Positions 12,340 through 25,200 of a stretch of DNA of 64,000 nt are shown here, piece by piece. Numbering within the stretch: position 1 is the stretch's first letter; each line of letters starts with the position of its first letter. The stretch is from the NCBI GenBank assembly GCA_025766275.1, contig JAFKAC010000004.1, forward strand, positions 558,001-622,000, in the 5' to 3' direction. Origin of the DNA: Lactarius indigo. Its lineage: Eukaryota; Basidiomycota; Agaricomycetes; Russulales; Russulaceae. A program made the position numbers and the translations under genes. Under the pieces are notes generated by a model, which was not told the origin of the DNA, ran no database searches, and was given only the letters and a program-made list of their open reading frames with translations.

Positions 12340-12905
12340 ACTGCTTTAGATTAGATATACAGGACTTGTAGATTAGATACTGTTTGATCTGTACAATCTG
12401 GACTTATCATTGCGTCACATATGACATCACTGTACTTCTAATGACATCATACATCCGGACTCTGCGTTGTATAACGCCTTTGCACTTTCCTTTGTTCCGT
12501 ACTTAGCTTTATCTTTATTATGATGTCACTATGATATCATTTGCTTCTGGACTCTCCTTATTCTTTCTTTCCTTGTTCTCAGAACGTCCACTCCTTTGTC
12601 CGTTTGTAGAACAATACCTCCTTGTACTGCGTGACTTAGTGTTACATCCCTTGTACAGTGTCACTATCAGAAAGTGTATAAGTAGAGTACCATGTACGCT
12701 CCTGGTCCACATCAGTTCTCACTGCTTGTGTGCCAGGTAAGCTCCCTTCTCCCCAATGTAACAACATCAGTTCTCACTGCTTGTGTGCCAGACACCTTTG
12801 CTTCACTGCTTAACATTCCCCTCTGCTGCTAACCAGCCTGCCACTAGTATCTCACCACAGACTCTTTGCCTCTGTGAGTACTGGTTCTGTCTATGCTGTT
12901 CATCA
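12340..12905. other. Insert of about 0.6 kb splitting copia gag
   Basis: The gag frame breaks off after YLDGSFP (about 12905) and resumes at about HPRVAINWKVSD (12270). The material between them is AT-richer and non-coding. It has a TATA-like tgtataagta (near 12678) and a tandem duplication of a ~28-bp word, atcagttctcactgcttgtg..., at about 12711 and 12768. It may be a solo LTR of another family, but I found no convincing terminal duplication. Confidence 0.5.
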
Positions 12906-13185
12906 AAGGGAAGGATCCATCGAGATAACCAGAGAAAAGACGTTGATCAGCAACAAGTACCAATTGGCGATTCCATTCGCGCCAATTGGATTGAAGGCGA
13001 TCGAGGATTAAATCCTTCGGCCAGGCCGAGTCGGCAATGAATGCCTGTGGGTTGACGAAGACGTCATCGGCGGGGCCACCCGAAGGCGTCCCCCCAGAGG
13101 CTCCCCCAGAAGGGTTTGCAGGGGCTCCCCCAGTGCCCACCGCGCCAGTTGTGCCAGAGGCAGTGCCGGGGTTTGAAGGTGACAT
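12905..13185 (-). pseudogene. copia Gag N-terminal segment
   Basis: Starts at the ATG at 13185 (MSPSNPGTASG...). A Gly/Pro/Ser-rich leader is followed by AWPKDLILDRLQSNWREWN and RLFSGYLDGSFP, the usual N-terminal part of fungal copia Gag. The rest of gag is displaced by the 0.6-kb insert downstream. Confidence 0.8.
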
Positions 13186-13299
13186 GATATTCAAGTGGTG
13201 TGATTTCGTTTAAGGAGTTTAGAAGGAGTAATTGGCGGGAAAGCCAGCGAGACAAATGAGTCGCAGAGTTGAAGCGTCGAGGTTGTTCCAGGCAATTAC

Positions 13300-13311
13300 A
13301 GGCTCATAACC
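13300..13311 (-). promoter_or_regulatory. copia primer-binding site (half-tRNA type)
   Basis: Directly next to the 5' LTR, the minus strand reads GGTTATGAGCCT. This is complementary to the anticodon arm of initiator tRNA-Met (GGCTCATAACC) and not to a tRNA 3' end. Drosophila copia is the classic case of priming by such an internally cleaved tRNA-Met fragment. Confidence 0.75.
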
Positions 13312-13557
13312 TGTAAAAACTAGAACGATCCCTCAGTCATGGTAGGAGAGAAACGACTGTATTTATTATACCTAGAATGATCCTTATGATGAGGTTAGTC
13401 CAAGCAGTAAACTAGTGAACGTGTAAAGTACATACCCTCAGTTGCGGTAGGAGAGAAACGACTGAGGGAATACTATTCAGACACCGACGCGTATGTACGA
13501 CGTATCACGTGGCCCCGCCACTGTGTGGCGTGACCCAATGATGACCTCATCTTAACA
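13312..13557 (-). repeat. copia 5' LTR
   Basis: 246 bp, same ends as 7094-7339. Followed outward by the target duplication gggtt at 13558-13562. Confidence 0.92.
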
Positions 13558-13562
13558 GGGTT

Positions 13563-15249
13563 GTGTGTCGAGGTGATGTCAACTGAGGAGATACTTTGGG
13601 CGAGTGGGAGCCATGCCTCGAGAGACGGTGACAGAGACGGTGACTCGGAGCTGTGCAGTGCCGGCCCGCCGTCAGTCAAATACCACGTGTGCTGTGTTAT
13701 TTTAGGCCGATAAAACCCCGGGAGCCCAAGTAGGTGAGCGTTTTTCGCCTCGCTCCTGCACGCCTTTGGCCCGTTTCGTCACTCCCGCTAAATCCAGTCT
13801 TGCCTCAAGTAGCGTCCGGAGCCTTCCAGAAATATTGTAACGTTGTCGCATCGTTTTTCCCACCATCAGATCTCGGACCTCTTCACATGAAGACCCAGTA
13901 AAGATCCTGACAACAGTTCACTATACATCAATTCCGAGTTGCCTAAGTTCTTCACAGCACTTCATTATGCGGCATCCCCAAGACTCCAAGAGTCGCTATG
14001 AAGAGTAAAATGATGAACAAATTCGAGCACTGTTATGTTTCGTCGCCTTATCGGACCTCTTAGGTGGAATGTATGCGACCAGAGGATGTAAGCTGAAGGC
14101 CGGATCATTTCAGGAGCCCGCATAGGCTACGACAAGTGACAAGTTTATCAATTTTGAGGAGGTCGACTTTGCCTTCCGATGTTTCTCCCATTCCCGCCTC
14201 CCAACTTCTAATACTTTCTCCCTGCCATTCCACCTTTGGGGGTACACTATAGGCTGCAGTGGGCCTGGTGCTCAATCCAACGAATGCATCACATCGAGGT
14301 GCTCTATAGGGCCTGTACAAGTGTTCCTGAGAGCGACACTCGGGTCAGCGGGTGCTGGGCCTGCCATCATCTAGATCAGGCAAGCAAGATGATATAGCAG
14401 ATCAGGGAGGTCATTTGGGGAAAGAACTAGACCGCCAGAGGTGCGTCGTCCTACACTGCAGCATCCTACATCACTCGATCATCCCCACCAGTAAACCCTC
14501 GCTTCTCACTCCCGCCTTTCTCTTCGCCAACTCGATTTCGAGGAACATATCGTCTGATACTCCGTCCGGTATAGCATTGCTACACTCGCACATGCCACCT
14601 CATTGTCACAACGACCATAATATTACCATCTTTGACCGCTCAGAGCTCACCCAAGACCCTAGGAGATGGCGCGGACATAGCTCGGGGATGTGTCGAGGTC
14701 GATAAGGTGTAGAGAAGAACCAATATGTAGGAAATTAAGGTAGAGTGTATAGGGAGCTCAGTGGTGGTTGCTCTTCAAGCTGTTGCTGCACTGCCGCAGC
14801 CAACATAGCCGCCGACGAATCAGCTACTATACGAAACCAGTTTAAATGGAAGGCACACGATTGCCTAGTACTGTATAAGGAAGTAAAATGTCGCAGCACT
14901 TCGTCTCCGTAGCTGGGTCTGCTGTTGTTGCCGAAGTTCTCATCTGACGTACTTATATCAGTTCGCAGTGATCGCGATCTTCGGTAGCCGTAAATGCGCA
15001 CCCCCGCTAGATACCTTGCAAATAATGTCCGAAGCGGTGATCACTGGAAAGTCGACGGTATTGCGTATGCGGCGCACCGTTGTCCTCACATGCCGAGCGT
15101 GATCGAGGATTACGACTGCGTGGCTGTAGCAGTGGAAATCCGCATTTGTATCGGGTTATCGGGTTATCATGAACTCAATAATCAAATAAACGTTTCTGTT
15201 GATCACTACCGTATCCGTGAACAGTGATAAACAACACAGGAAATACATT
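13563..15249. other. Intergenic region, no gene recognised
   Basis: Lies between the copia element and the end of the right-hand STAND gene. Only short, unconvincing ORFs are present; I see no domain, RNA gene or terminal repeat. Confidence 0.5.
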
Positions 15250-18200
15250 CTATCCTCTACTCGCAAGGTGATTGGACAACACCTTTGCAACCCAAAAGTG
15301 ACCCGATGACGACGCGATCTCAACCGGAGTCCGGCCTTCGCCATCCTTCGCATCTATATTTGCGCCGTGTTTCAGTAATAGGCGCACGATACATCCTTCC
15401 ACAGCCCGATGGGAAGACGCCGCCAGGTGGAGCGGCGTCGATTGATTCCCATTCTGTGCATTGACATCTGCCCCATGCTGAATCAGTATCTCAATAGTTT
15501 CTGCACTCCACTTTGATGAAGCCAGATGTAAAGGCGTGGAGTGGGTGTCGTCTCTTGCAGTGACGTCCGCCCCATGTCGGATCAATAGCTGCACGGTATC
15601 AGCCTTGTTGTTGGACTTCGCCCGACGCAATGAGTTTTGGTGCCAGTTGTCTTGTTGGTCAACGAGCCCCTCATCCTGTGCCAAGTCGAGTGTGTTAACA
15701 TCAGTGCGTGCCGGATAAAGAGTCGCGCAGTCCCTGTACTCACCCGAGATGACGCCAAATGTAAAGCCGTCCGGTGATTCCCATCTTGTGCTGTCACATC
15801 CGCGCCGCGTTCAATCAATAGCTGCACCGTATCAGGGGTCCCAAAAGACGACGCCAGGTGTAAAGGCGTCGAGTGGTGTTCATCCTGCGCAGTCACGTCT
15901 GCCCCATGATCGATCAATAGTCTCACGGTGTCTGCCTTCATGCGGGACTTCACAGGATATGGGGGCGAGTGCACGCTGTCCTCCTGTCCATATTCATCGG
16001 CACTGCCGAATCAAGAGTAACATGGTTCCCGAACTCACCCAAGACGACGCCAGATGTAAAGGTGTCCTGTGACTCCTATCTTGCGCTGTGACATCTGCAC
16101 CGCGCTCGATCAATAGCCGCACCGATTCGACATTCCCATAGGAAGACGCCAGATGCAAAGGCGTTAAGTGGGTGTCATCCTGTGCGGCCACGTCTGCCCC
16201 ATGATCGACCAATAACCTCACAGTGTTGGCCTTCACGCTGTACTTCCAATCACCGAGGGGTCGCTGGTCTTTGCCAGTATCGTCCTGTCATTTACGTTAG
16301 CCGTATGCAGCGGTATCTGGACCAAGACTGACGCGCTCACCCAAGAAGACGCCGTATGTAAAGGCGTCCTGTGGATCCGATCTTGTGCGGTGACATCCGC
16401 GCCGTGCTCTATCAATAGCCGCACGGTTTCAGTACCCCCCCAAATTGCCGCCAGATGCAAAGCCGTAGAGTCGGTCTCATCTTGAATTGTCACGTCCGCC
16501 CCATGATCAATCAATAGCCTCACGACATCGACCATCACATTGAGCGAGAGTAGGTGCTGATCATCATCCTGTCGATTTTCATCAGGTCCGTGAGGGAATG
16601 AAAATGACATAGCTCCCCAACCCACCCAAGACGACACCACATGCAAAGGTGTTCTGCCTCTCCCATCCTGGGCAGTCACATCCGCGCCGTGCTCGATCAA
16701 TAACAGCATAATCTCAAGATTACCCCAGGAGGACGCCAGGTGCAAAGGAGTTGAGTGATCCTCGTCCTGTGCTGTCACATCCACCCCGTGCTTGACCAAT
16801 AGCCTCACAGTTGCGGCCTTCTCTTTGGACAGGTCTGAAATGGGTACCACGCGACTGATGCACTGTCCATTTACATCAAATCCCATACTTTCTGGGTCAG
16901 AAGCGAGAAGTTGTGGGACTCACCCAAGACGACGCCAGATGCAACGGCGTCTTATGGCTCTCATCTAGTATGGTGACATCCGCGCCGTGCTCGATCAATA
17001 TACGCACAGTTTCGGAACTGCCCGAGAACGCCGCGAGATGCAAAGCCGTTGACTGGGTCTTATCCTGTACAGACACGTCTGCCCCATGCTCTATCAATAG
17101 TCGTACAGTGTCCGGGTTTACATTGGACTTCCGAAAATAGGGACCCTTGCTGTAGCTATCATCCTGTCCTCATTTCAGCCTTGTCCTGGATCAAGAATGA
17201 CGTGGTTATCGCACTCACCAAAGTTGATGCCAGATGCAAAGGCGTCCTGTGGCTCCCATCCTGCGCGGTGACATCCGCGCCATGCTCTATCAACAGCTGC
17301 ACTGTTTCGGCGCTCCCAGAGAACGCCGCCAGATGCAAAGGCGTAGAGTGGATCTCATCTTGCGCGTTGACATCCGCTCCGTGCTCAATCAATAGCCGCA
17401 TGATTTGGGCTTTCTCGTCCTGTCCACGAAAGTTGGCGTCGGGTTTCTGTCGATTTACATCAGTCCTGCGATGTATCAAGAACGACGCAGTATTAGCACT
17501 CACCAGAGACGACGCCAGGTGCAAAGGCGTCCTGTGGCTCGCATCTCGTGCAGTGACATCCGCACCGTGCTCGATCAACAGCTGCACGGTCTCGTCATTC
17601 ACCAAGGACGATGCCAGATGCAAAGGTGTTGTGTGGGTCTCGTCTTGCGCGTTGACGTCCGCACCAAGCTCAATCAATATCCGTACAGTTTTGGCACTCC
17701 CCGAGGACGATGCCATATGCAAAGGCGTAGAGTAGGCCATATCCCGCGCAGTCACGTCAGCCCCATGCTTGACCAATAGCCGTAAAGTGTCCGCCACCGT
17801 GTTTGGAATCGTCTGGTCCCAGCCGGTATCGTCCTTTCCGTCTATATCAGCCCTGAGCCAGATCAGAGCGATGAGCTTCGAAACTCACCCGGGTGGAGAC
17901 AAAATGGAGAGGAGTCTTGAGGTTCCAATCCCGCGCCATGATATCCGCGCCGTGCTCGATCAAAAACTCCAAGATTTTATGATTTTTCTGGAGCGCCGCC
18001 CGATGCAAAGGGGTTGAGTGGGTCTCATTTTGCGCATTCAGGTCTGCGCCATTCTCTATCAATATCCGCACGATCTCAAGACTCCGAGAGGATGACGCCT
18101 GGTGCAAAGGCGTCGAGAGGGTCATATCTAGCGCGGTCACGTCTGCGCCGTGCTCGATCAAGATCCGCACAATTCCAGCCACTGCGGCCAACTCTTTCGG

Positions 18201-21200
18201 ACCGGGGGTGTGATACTGTCCAGCTGCATCAGCCCTGTAACGATCAATAATGACGTAGTCTGGCACCCACCCGATTGTTCTGCACCGCGAGATGCAATGG
18301 CGTCTTGTGCTCCCGATCCTGCAAGATGACGTCTGCACCTTGCTCGATCAATAGCCGCACAGTTTCAGCATTCCCGGAGGAGCACGCTAGATGCAAAGGC
18401 GTCCGGTAACTCGGACCCTTCATAGCGACACTCGCCCCTCGCATTAACAACTCGCGCGCAATGTCGGCATGTCCATATCGTGACGCCAAGTGCAATGGGG
18501 TATTGTTGGTATCATCCGCATCGTCGACAGTTATCCTGTGCCGTTGGTGTCTGTTCACCTCTGCCAAATAGGGCAGAGTCTTGTGGTTGTCCTGTTGGGA
18601 ATTTGCGGGTACACCATGGTCGAATAGCCACTTAACAATATCAACATGTCCGTACTCAGATGCAGAATGTAGTAGAGTGTGATTGTTGTCGTCTCTGATA
18701 CCCGGGTCTATGCCCCGCTGGTAAAGTAGCTCCGCGATGTCGAAGTGTTTGTTGCGCAATGCCGCCACCAGTGGGCTGGGATTTCGACCATCTAGATCAG
18801 TTAGATACTGGGGGTTCTCAGCGACCAGACGCGTTGCCAGGTCGTGGAACCCGCAGAGTGAAGCATAGTATAGGGGAGAGCCGAGATGTTTATTGACTTC
18901 GTGACTCCCGAAGACGTGGGATTGAGGGAGCAGCGCGAGCCAGAGTTTGAGATGAGGTTCCGCGGGATCAAACAGACGTCGAATCCCATCTTCTACACTC
19001 TTCCATACATTCCCGAACCGCGCATGGTCCGCCCAGTGCGTGGCAGCATACGGAGCCAGAGGAGAATCGTGTCTAACCTTGGCATCGTCGACCCGATGCT
19101 GGAGTAGGATCCCCAAACAGGCCTTGACAATGACGGTGTGTGCCGGCTCAGGAAGGATATGAAAGCATGAAATATCTGCACTTGAAGTGGCCAAGCGATC
19201 CGAGGTCAAGAATTCTTGGACCGAAAAGTGTGAAAATTGGACCACGTGGCCCCGGCCAAAGGGACCGCTGACAACGGAAATCAAACTGGAGCACGTAGAC
19301 AGCACCGCATCTTGCTGATCCTTCCACCGCCAATTCTCTTTCAGCTCTGGAATTGCTTCTTCACCCGAAAAGTCGAGCGCAAGGATCTCTGCCAGCTCCT
19401 CCACACGAAGTGGACTCTTCGCCACCGTGAGACATTGTAACAGACGATGTGCATAAAGTTGATTGGTCGTCCCGATTTCCTTTAGCACCCGTGCATATGT
19501 CTCGTCCAACGTCGCAGGAAGTTGCCGTAGAATATGCGGGACATTCTGTGGCAGGCAATGTCGCAGCGTCTCCAGCTGGCAAAAGACCCATCGGAACCTT
19601 AAACGAATAAGTATTAAGTAAACCTCATCGGCGGTCCTTAAACGCTCTTACATTCCGTCGGCTCGTTCCGAGAGCGTCTGTACAACCATAGCTTTATCCT
19701 CGTCCCTCCATCGCCTCATCATCGTATTCGAGGGAGAATACACAACAGATTTGATATATTCAGCGATATCCTTCTCTTGTCCGCTTTCTTTGTGAAGGGA
19801 CACCGAACGAAGTGTGAGCCGCCCGATCGCGCACTGAATGTCGACCTCCGGACGACTAGTCACGCAGATACGAAGACTTGAAACGCGCAGCTCGACCAGC
19901 TCCTTCACGACGTCAAGGACCAATTCGCGAGTGGACGGAATTCCAGAGGTATTGGGACACTCGTCAAGGGCATCCATGATCAGATAAACTGGACGCTGAT
20001 TGGGGAGGACGAGCATCTCCTTGAGGCAGTTCATCAATGCTTTGTCACTGGGCTGACGCGTGCCTTTGCCATATGCGTCATAGAGCCGAGAGAGTATGGT
20101 GCAGAAGGGATCAGAAGAATGAGAGAGTTGGACGAGAAGTGAGCGAAGTAGATCGCGGCGGGATTGCTTGGCGACATCCCGAAAATCGAAGTAAAAGTAC
20201 GCCATGGAGGCCAATCCAGCCTTGTTCAGGGCGTCAATATCGTTAATAATCGCAGAGCTTCTCGGTAATTGTTAGTTACTACTTGATATGTGAGAGTTAA
20301 GAATCGACGAACCACAGAATGCTTTTCCCAGAGCCCGCTACGGAACATGTGGCACCTGAGATCACATAAGTCACGAATAGCAAGAGGGACGTACGTTTGC
20401 CGTGGACCCAAAGGAGCGAACCGGTCGCCTTCCATTCCTCAAATGTGTTGCCCTTACAGAACCACTCGGCGGTTCCGTCGTGTTGACGATCAGATGCAAT
20501 AATGTGATTTGTGGATGGATCCGAAGGAGATTGCCATTCTCTAAGACGCTCAAGCATTTTCTCCCCTGGAAGTATGTCAGACGCTCGACCATCAACCATG
20601 ACGAGATTGACGACAAACGCTTCAAGTCGTCTACATTGTGCGACGTTGTTTGCATTATCGATTTCACTTCCTTCCCGTCTAGATATCTAACATTAGTGAT
20701 GCTGTCGACGACTTGCAAAGCACAGTCCACGCACTGTCAATCATGGTTTGTACTTTTTCGTCAACCACCTGGACTTTCTCGTCAACCACCTGGACTTTCT
20801 CGTCGACGCCCCGAGCTTTCTCGTCCACGTCCTTCACGCCAGCCCTGACTTCTTCCACCTTTTCATTGATATCGTGTGCAACCTTCAGCACCTCCGCATT
20901 CGCCATTCGAGCCTCTTCGTTCGTCATTTTGTCCAACTTCGTCAACCCATCTTCCAGCCTCCTTATTCCCGCCACCTTCTTTAGAAACTTTTCTGTACGA
21001 AGTTATCAGCGTCCAGAAACCTAAGCCCGTGCGTATGGCGAAATATGAACCCACTCGCTCGACTCTGCTTCATTTCCTTCGTGGCAGTCCCAAGGATATC
21101 CAGCACCTCCACCATTATCTTCACCATCATGTCCGTCATCGCTGGTGTTGGTGGGACTTTGGTATAGATCTCCAGTCGTCTGAAGAAATTCTCGATGCGC

Positions 21201-21722
21201 TCGAAGATATCGATAAGGACATCTTGGCTGGCTTCGGCTTCTTTTGCCGCCTGACGACCACCGATGTCATAATAGACCTCACGATAGATAAATGAGATCA
21301 CTGACCAAGAGGAGAACACCGGCACCAGCAAATATCACTTTAGCAGGAGAGAAAAACTGCCGAGTTGGTATTAGAGCGATATTTCTGACAGACCAATAGA
21401 TATTCACCAAACCAATTCCTTCGCCAAGTGTCTGGGAGAATGCGTACAGTACGTTGATCGTTGGGTTGAGCCATTTGTGCAATCTCTCGTCGGCGGTCCG
21501 AGATTGTTTGAACTGGTCGACTTGTTCTTGGAGAATCGTTAGAATGGCCGCAGGAGAGTCGCATGGTTGAAGCTGGGTGGCGATAGGATGAGCGGTGAGA
21601 TCGCGTTTTGTCTTTTTATTATATTCCTTGATCGCCTTTTCGAAGATGAGTTTGAAATTGGAAGAGGATGGAGTTGTTGCGGGAGTCTTTGAGGACGAGC
21701 TAGGAGCGGTGGACCGACTCAT
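15250..21722 (-). CDS. Goodbye-NACHT-ankyrin STAND protein, right copy (complete)
   Basis: Starts at the ATG at 21722 and stops at TAG 15250-15252. Domain order: Goodbye domain (21250-21700 plus 21040-21290: FEKAIKEYNKKTKRDL, WLNPTINVLYAFSQTLG, AKEAEASQDVLIDIFERIE); a coiled coil with repeated VDEKVQV heptads (20700-20850); NACHT with an intron-split P-loop GKPGSGKS (about 20360-20405), AYFYFDFRD, LIMDALDECPNTSG and LRICVTSRPEVDI (19650-20210); a helical region (19000-19600); then about 25 ankyrin repeats to the C-terminus. After 17800 the repeats come as near-identical exons, each with about two repeats and ending ...TPLHLASSWVS, separated by introns of roughly 50-65 bp starting GTGAGT. Reading across these introns I found no stop or frameshift. 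A role in non-self or pathogen sensing is inferred from the family. Confidence 0.9.
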
Positions 21723-22033
21723 GTTGAGAGGGCAGCGCCGAGGTGGTAGATGAGTTCGATTCAACGGCTAGCAAGCGCTGGTGAGCGTGGGCATCTCTGG
21801 CTGTGGAAAGCTGTGGAGGGCTTGCTGGATTCGGTCATAGACGCTCAAAGTGTCAACTTGACCACAGCCCGAGTGCACCAGGCGGGCGCACGATTCCTCC
21901 TCAAGTTATGTACACCCCACTGGCAGTACTCACGTTTGTCAGGTAGCCAGTTATATTTCATCAAACTGCTGCTCATACCTTCCAGGACACGCTGAGTAAT
22001 ATGTGCACTGGGACTGGCAGGCAGTGCTGCGCC
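18117..22033. repeat. Segmental duplication, right copy, STAND part
   Basis: Matches 1-3914, including about 310 bp of upstream sequence of the STAND gene. Similarity stops exactly at ...gcgcct (22033/22034), where the Plavaka element begins; it resumes at about 37430. Confidence 0.85.
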
Positions 22034-22280
22034 TACATCGCAAATTTCCCGTGGAGGTCACAACGCGAAATGACTAATCTCAGCCATTGTCACAATCTCA
22101 ACTGGTCAACGATCGTTATAATGCGGTCATGATATCTGAATTGTTGTTATGCTGATTCTCGGCCCTCTACTATAGTACATCGCAACCATAATGTCGATAT
22201 ATTATTTCTGGGTCTGATTGGGTCACTGGCAGTCCCGGGCCGAGTCCAAGTCACAATCATATGATACGGTGACCGTGACA

Positions 22281-25200
22281 CTAGTATTCGAAGGCCTCAT
22301 ATGCATCCGAGTCCGAGTCCGAGTCCGAGTCAATATCTCCCTTGTCTGAATCGCCGTTGCCCTCTCCACCAACCACCTCTGACTCCGCATTCTCATCCTT
22401 TTCCGTGTGATCAATGACTTCTGGATCTCCAATTCGAGCGAGCTCCCTATCACTGCTAGAAGCTATAAGTTTGTCGGCTTCATGAGGGAATTCAGGTGGA
22501 TTGCGATGGCCGATACCCCAGCCGAGGTATCGCATCATCATGTCTCTATCTACGAATCTAAGACAACTTAGCGCTATACGAGCCAGCTCGAAACTGCTGG
22601 GACTGACCTTGATACATAATAGTTGACCCAGTCACCCGATAATGTGTCCCAAGTCTGGGAATTATGCAGTAGCCGCATCGTTTTTCCATGAGCAAATGCC
22701 AGTATAAGATGGCACGCTCGGACCACACGCGCTGGGTCAACAAAACCAAATGCTCCAGATGGATCATTCTCCGGGACCCATCCAATACGGTCTAACCTAA
22801 GGGTTGCAGGCCCTCCGCTCCAGTCGGGATCATACCCAAACCACCGCACAAAGAAGAATTCGATATGCTTGGGGTGACAGTCGCGACCAAAATACACGTT
22901 GGCATGATATATTCCAAAAACTCGTGCGTACCAGAAAGGGCTCCGAGCATCGTCACAAGCCCTTAACATGATGTCACGACGAGAAGTTTTCCAATTGATT
23001 GTATCGTCGTCTCGTTTCGTGTCATATGTTGTGTAGCTGAACCTGGCAGTGGCATGCGAGAAGATCATGTTGTGCCGAATATTCACATCTGCAAGCGCTG
23101 CATTTGAGTATTTGGGTTCGTTGCCAACACTGTCCTGGCTGAGGTGACGGGCAAGTAGGTGGCATAGTAGTCGACGCATGAAGCCCTAATTTGTCGTATT
23201 ACCCTATTTTATTATATATGAGCCAGCAGATGTATAGTACATACCTTGTAAGCTGGATCGGTCGCATTTCTGGGCTTTTTGAGAAAATCTGGAAGATAAA
23301 CCCTCTGAGCCTGATCTCGACTGATATTATACTGCAGCTCTAGACTCTCGTTAGCACAGCTGGACTGGCCTGTGCCCTGCGGGTTGTGTTCGCCTCTGTC
23401 CTGGTCGCTTGCCTGAGCGGCAGTGATGTCGGCCTCCTTCAGGGCCAACTCGGTACTCATTCGTTCATGGACCATCTTGAGGGTGTCCATATTGATCATT
23501 TGATCAATAAATTGTCGTTTGTTTGTATGAGCGTAGTGTCTCTTGACAGACCGGTGCTCCAGTTCACCCTGGAGTCATGAGTGCGTCAAAGTCAGAAACA
23601 AGTTGAGTGGGACGTTCCGAAAACAAACTTACTATCTGAGTGCTGTAAGAGTCAGTTGTCCCAAATGTCTTGATTGCCACAACATAGTCACCGAGAGAAT
23701 GTAGTTTGTATGTCGTCAAGTTGAAGGTCTTTGGCCGTTTCCCACTGAGAGTATTTGGCGGTGCGGCATTCCCAGGTTGTCAGGATATCCTGCGTTTTGT
23801 GGCCCTGCACCTCGTACTGTACTCACTATCGGTCTCAAAGGTGTTGAAACTCAGGCAGGTCACTTGAGCGAAGTAGCGAAGTGTCTTTGCAAATACAATT
23901 GTGGTATTGTTGAGGACTCGGAGGGTTGTCTCAGAGTGAGCACGTAGCTTGGCCAGGGAATGCCAATAAGATGCGAGGTACAGTAAATCGGAGACAACTC
24001 CGTCATGCGGTGTGGGTAGTAAACCCTCAAAGCACATGATGGAGCACTAAGATGAGTGTACGTGTCAGCATATACATGAATGAGCGGGAAATAGACACAC
24101 CTGAAGGATGTCCTCAAAATCCCGGGCAGCCAGCTTCTTCAAGTCAGCGACGTTGTGTGTAAATCGACGTATGGTTGAGCGGCCAAATGATGGAACTTGT
24201 CGGAAGCTGATCGCTCCAATGAGCAGGGTATACAAGTATACAAGTTGGTGAGAGAATTGGTACATACCGATAATTAAATTCCTGTACATACTTTGCGCCC
24301 AGTGAATGGAGAATGCGTACAAGATGTACGAGAAGAGACTTCCACACCCCAAGTTCAAACTCATGCATGAGGTCGACAACAAGCGTGCGGAATACATCGA
24401 ACTTGAAGCCTTTCAGGCCACATGAAAGAGCGTTCTAGAGACAATATATATATCGGAATCATATATGGGACTGAAGACAGATGAACTTACGAGAGTGGGA
24501 ACAAGAGACTCCTCTTTGAGAAGGCGCTCAACACCTGGCTCACTGTGGAGTGCGTACCCACTTCGATATATATTGTCACGAGCCTTTTCAACAACAGCGT
24601 GGAAGTCAGCGTTGTCGTGTCGAAGCTTTGTAAGGCGGAAATTGGTATCGCTTGTGGTCCCAAGAGCGTGAATGTCTTCCTTCTTGACAGTGCATCGTGG
24701 ACATGGGCACAGCCCCATGTCACGGATTGTTGCAATCAAAACCCTATGTTTTTCAAGTGAGCACGTTTGCAAAGAGCCAATGACAGAGATATACTTCTCT
24801 GGGTAGTCGGCGGAATATGTGAATATTCTCGGAAAGACACGGCGACAAATACCATCAGCACAAGTCACAATAAGGCCTTGTGCGTATGCATTGCGGAACT
24901 CGGTGTCCAATAGAATGCGCCAGACACCATGGAATAACTCTCGACGACAGTGCGAGAGGAGAGCAGGGGTCGGTGAGACACCGCATGCCAGTAGTTCCTC
25001 AGTAAAGGAGTCGGGTAGCTGACAAAAGTTAGATAAATTGGACATCATAATAAAGCTCTCTCATACAGGAGGAATGTAACCAATTATTCGAGCGGCCTGT
25101 GCAGCAGGTTTGCATCGCGTGTACTTTGACTGGTTTCCGAGGAAGGCATATATGGGCCACGCTTTTGCTTGCCCGAATTGAGCGAGGTGTGTGGAATCTG

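Larger units (their letters stand above)
7094..13557 (-). mobile_element. Ty1/copia LTR retrotransposon, rearranged
   Basis: Minus-strand copia element bounded by 246-bp LTRs (7094-7339 and 13312-13557) with an exact 5-bp target duplication gggtt at 7089-7093 and 13558-13562. Order in reading direction: 5' LTR, primer site, gag N-terminus, an unexplained insert of about 0.6 kb, gag remainder, protease, GAG-pre-integrase, and a few residues of the integrase core. Then comes a rearranged block (about 9555-10580), RT, RNase H and the 3' LTR. Most of the integrase is missing, so the copy cannot move by itself. The LTRs differ at 9 of 246 sites, all CpG-type transitions. Confidence 0.92.
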
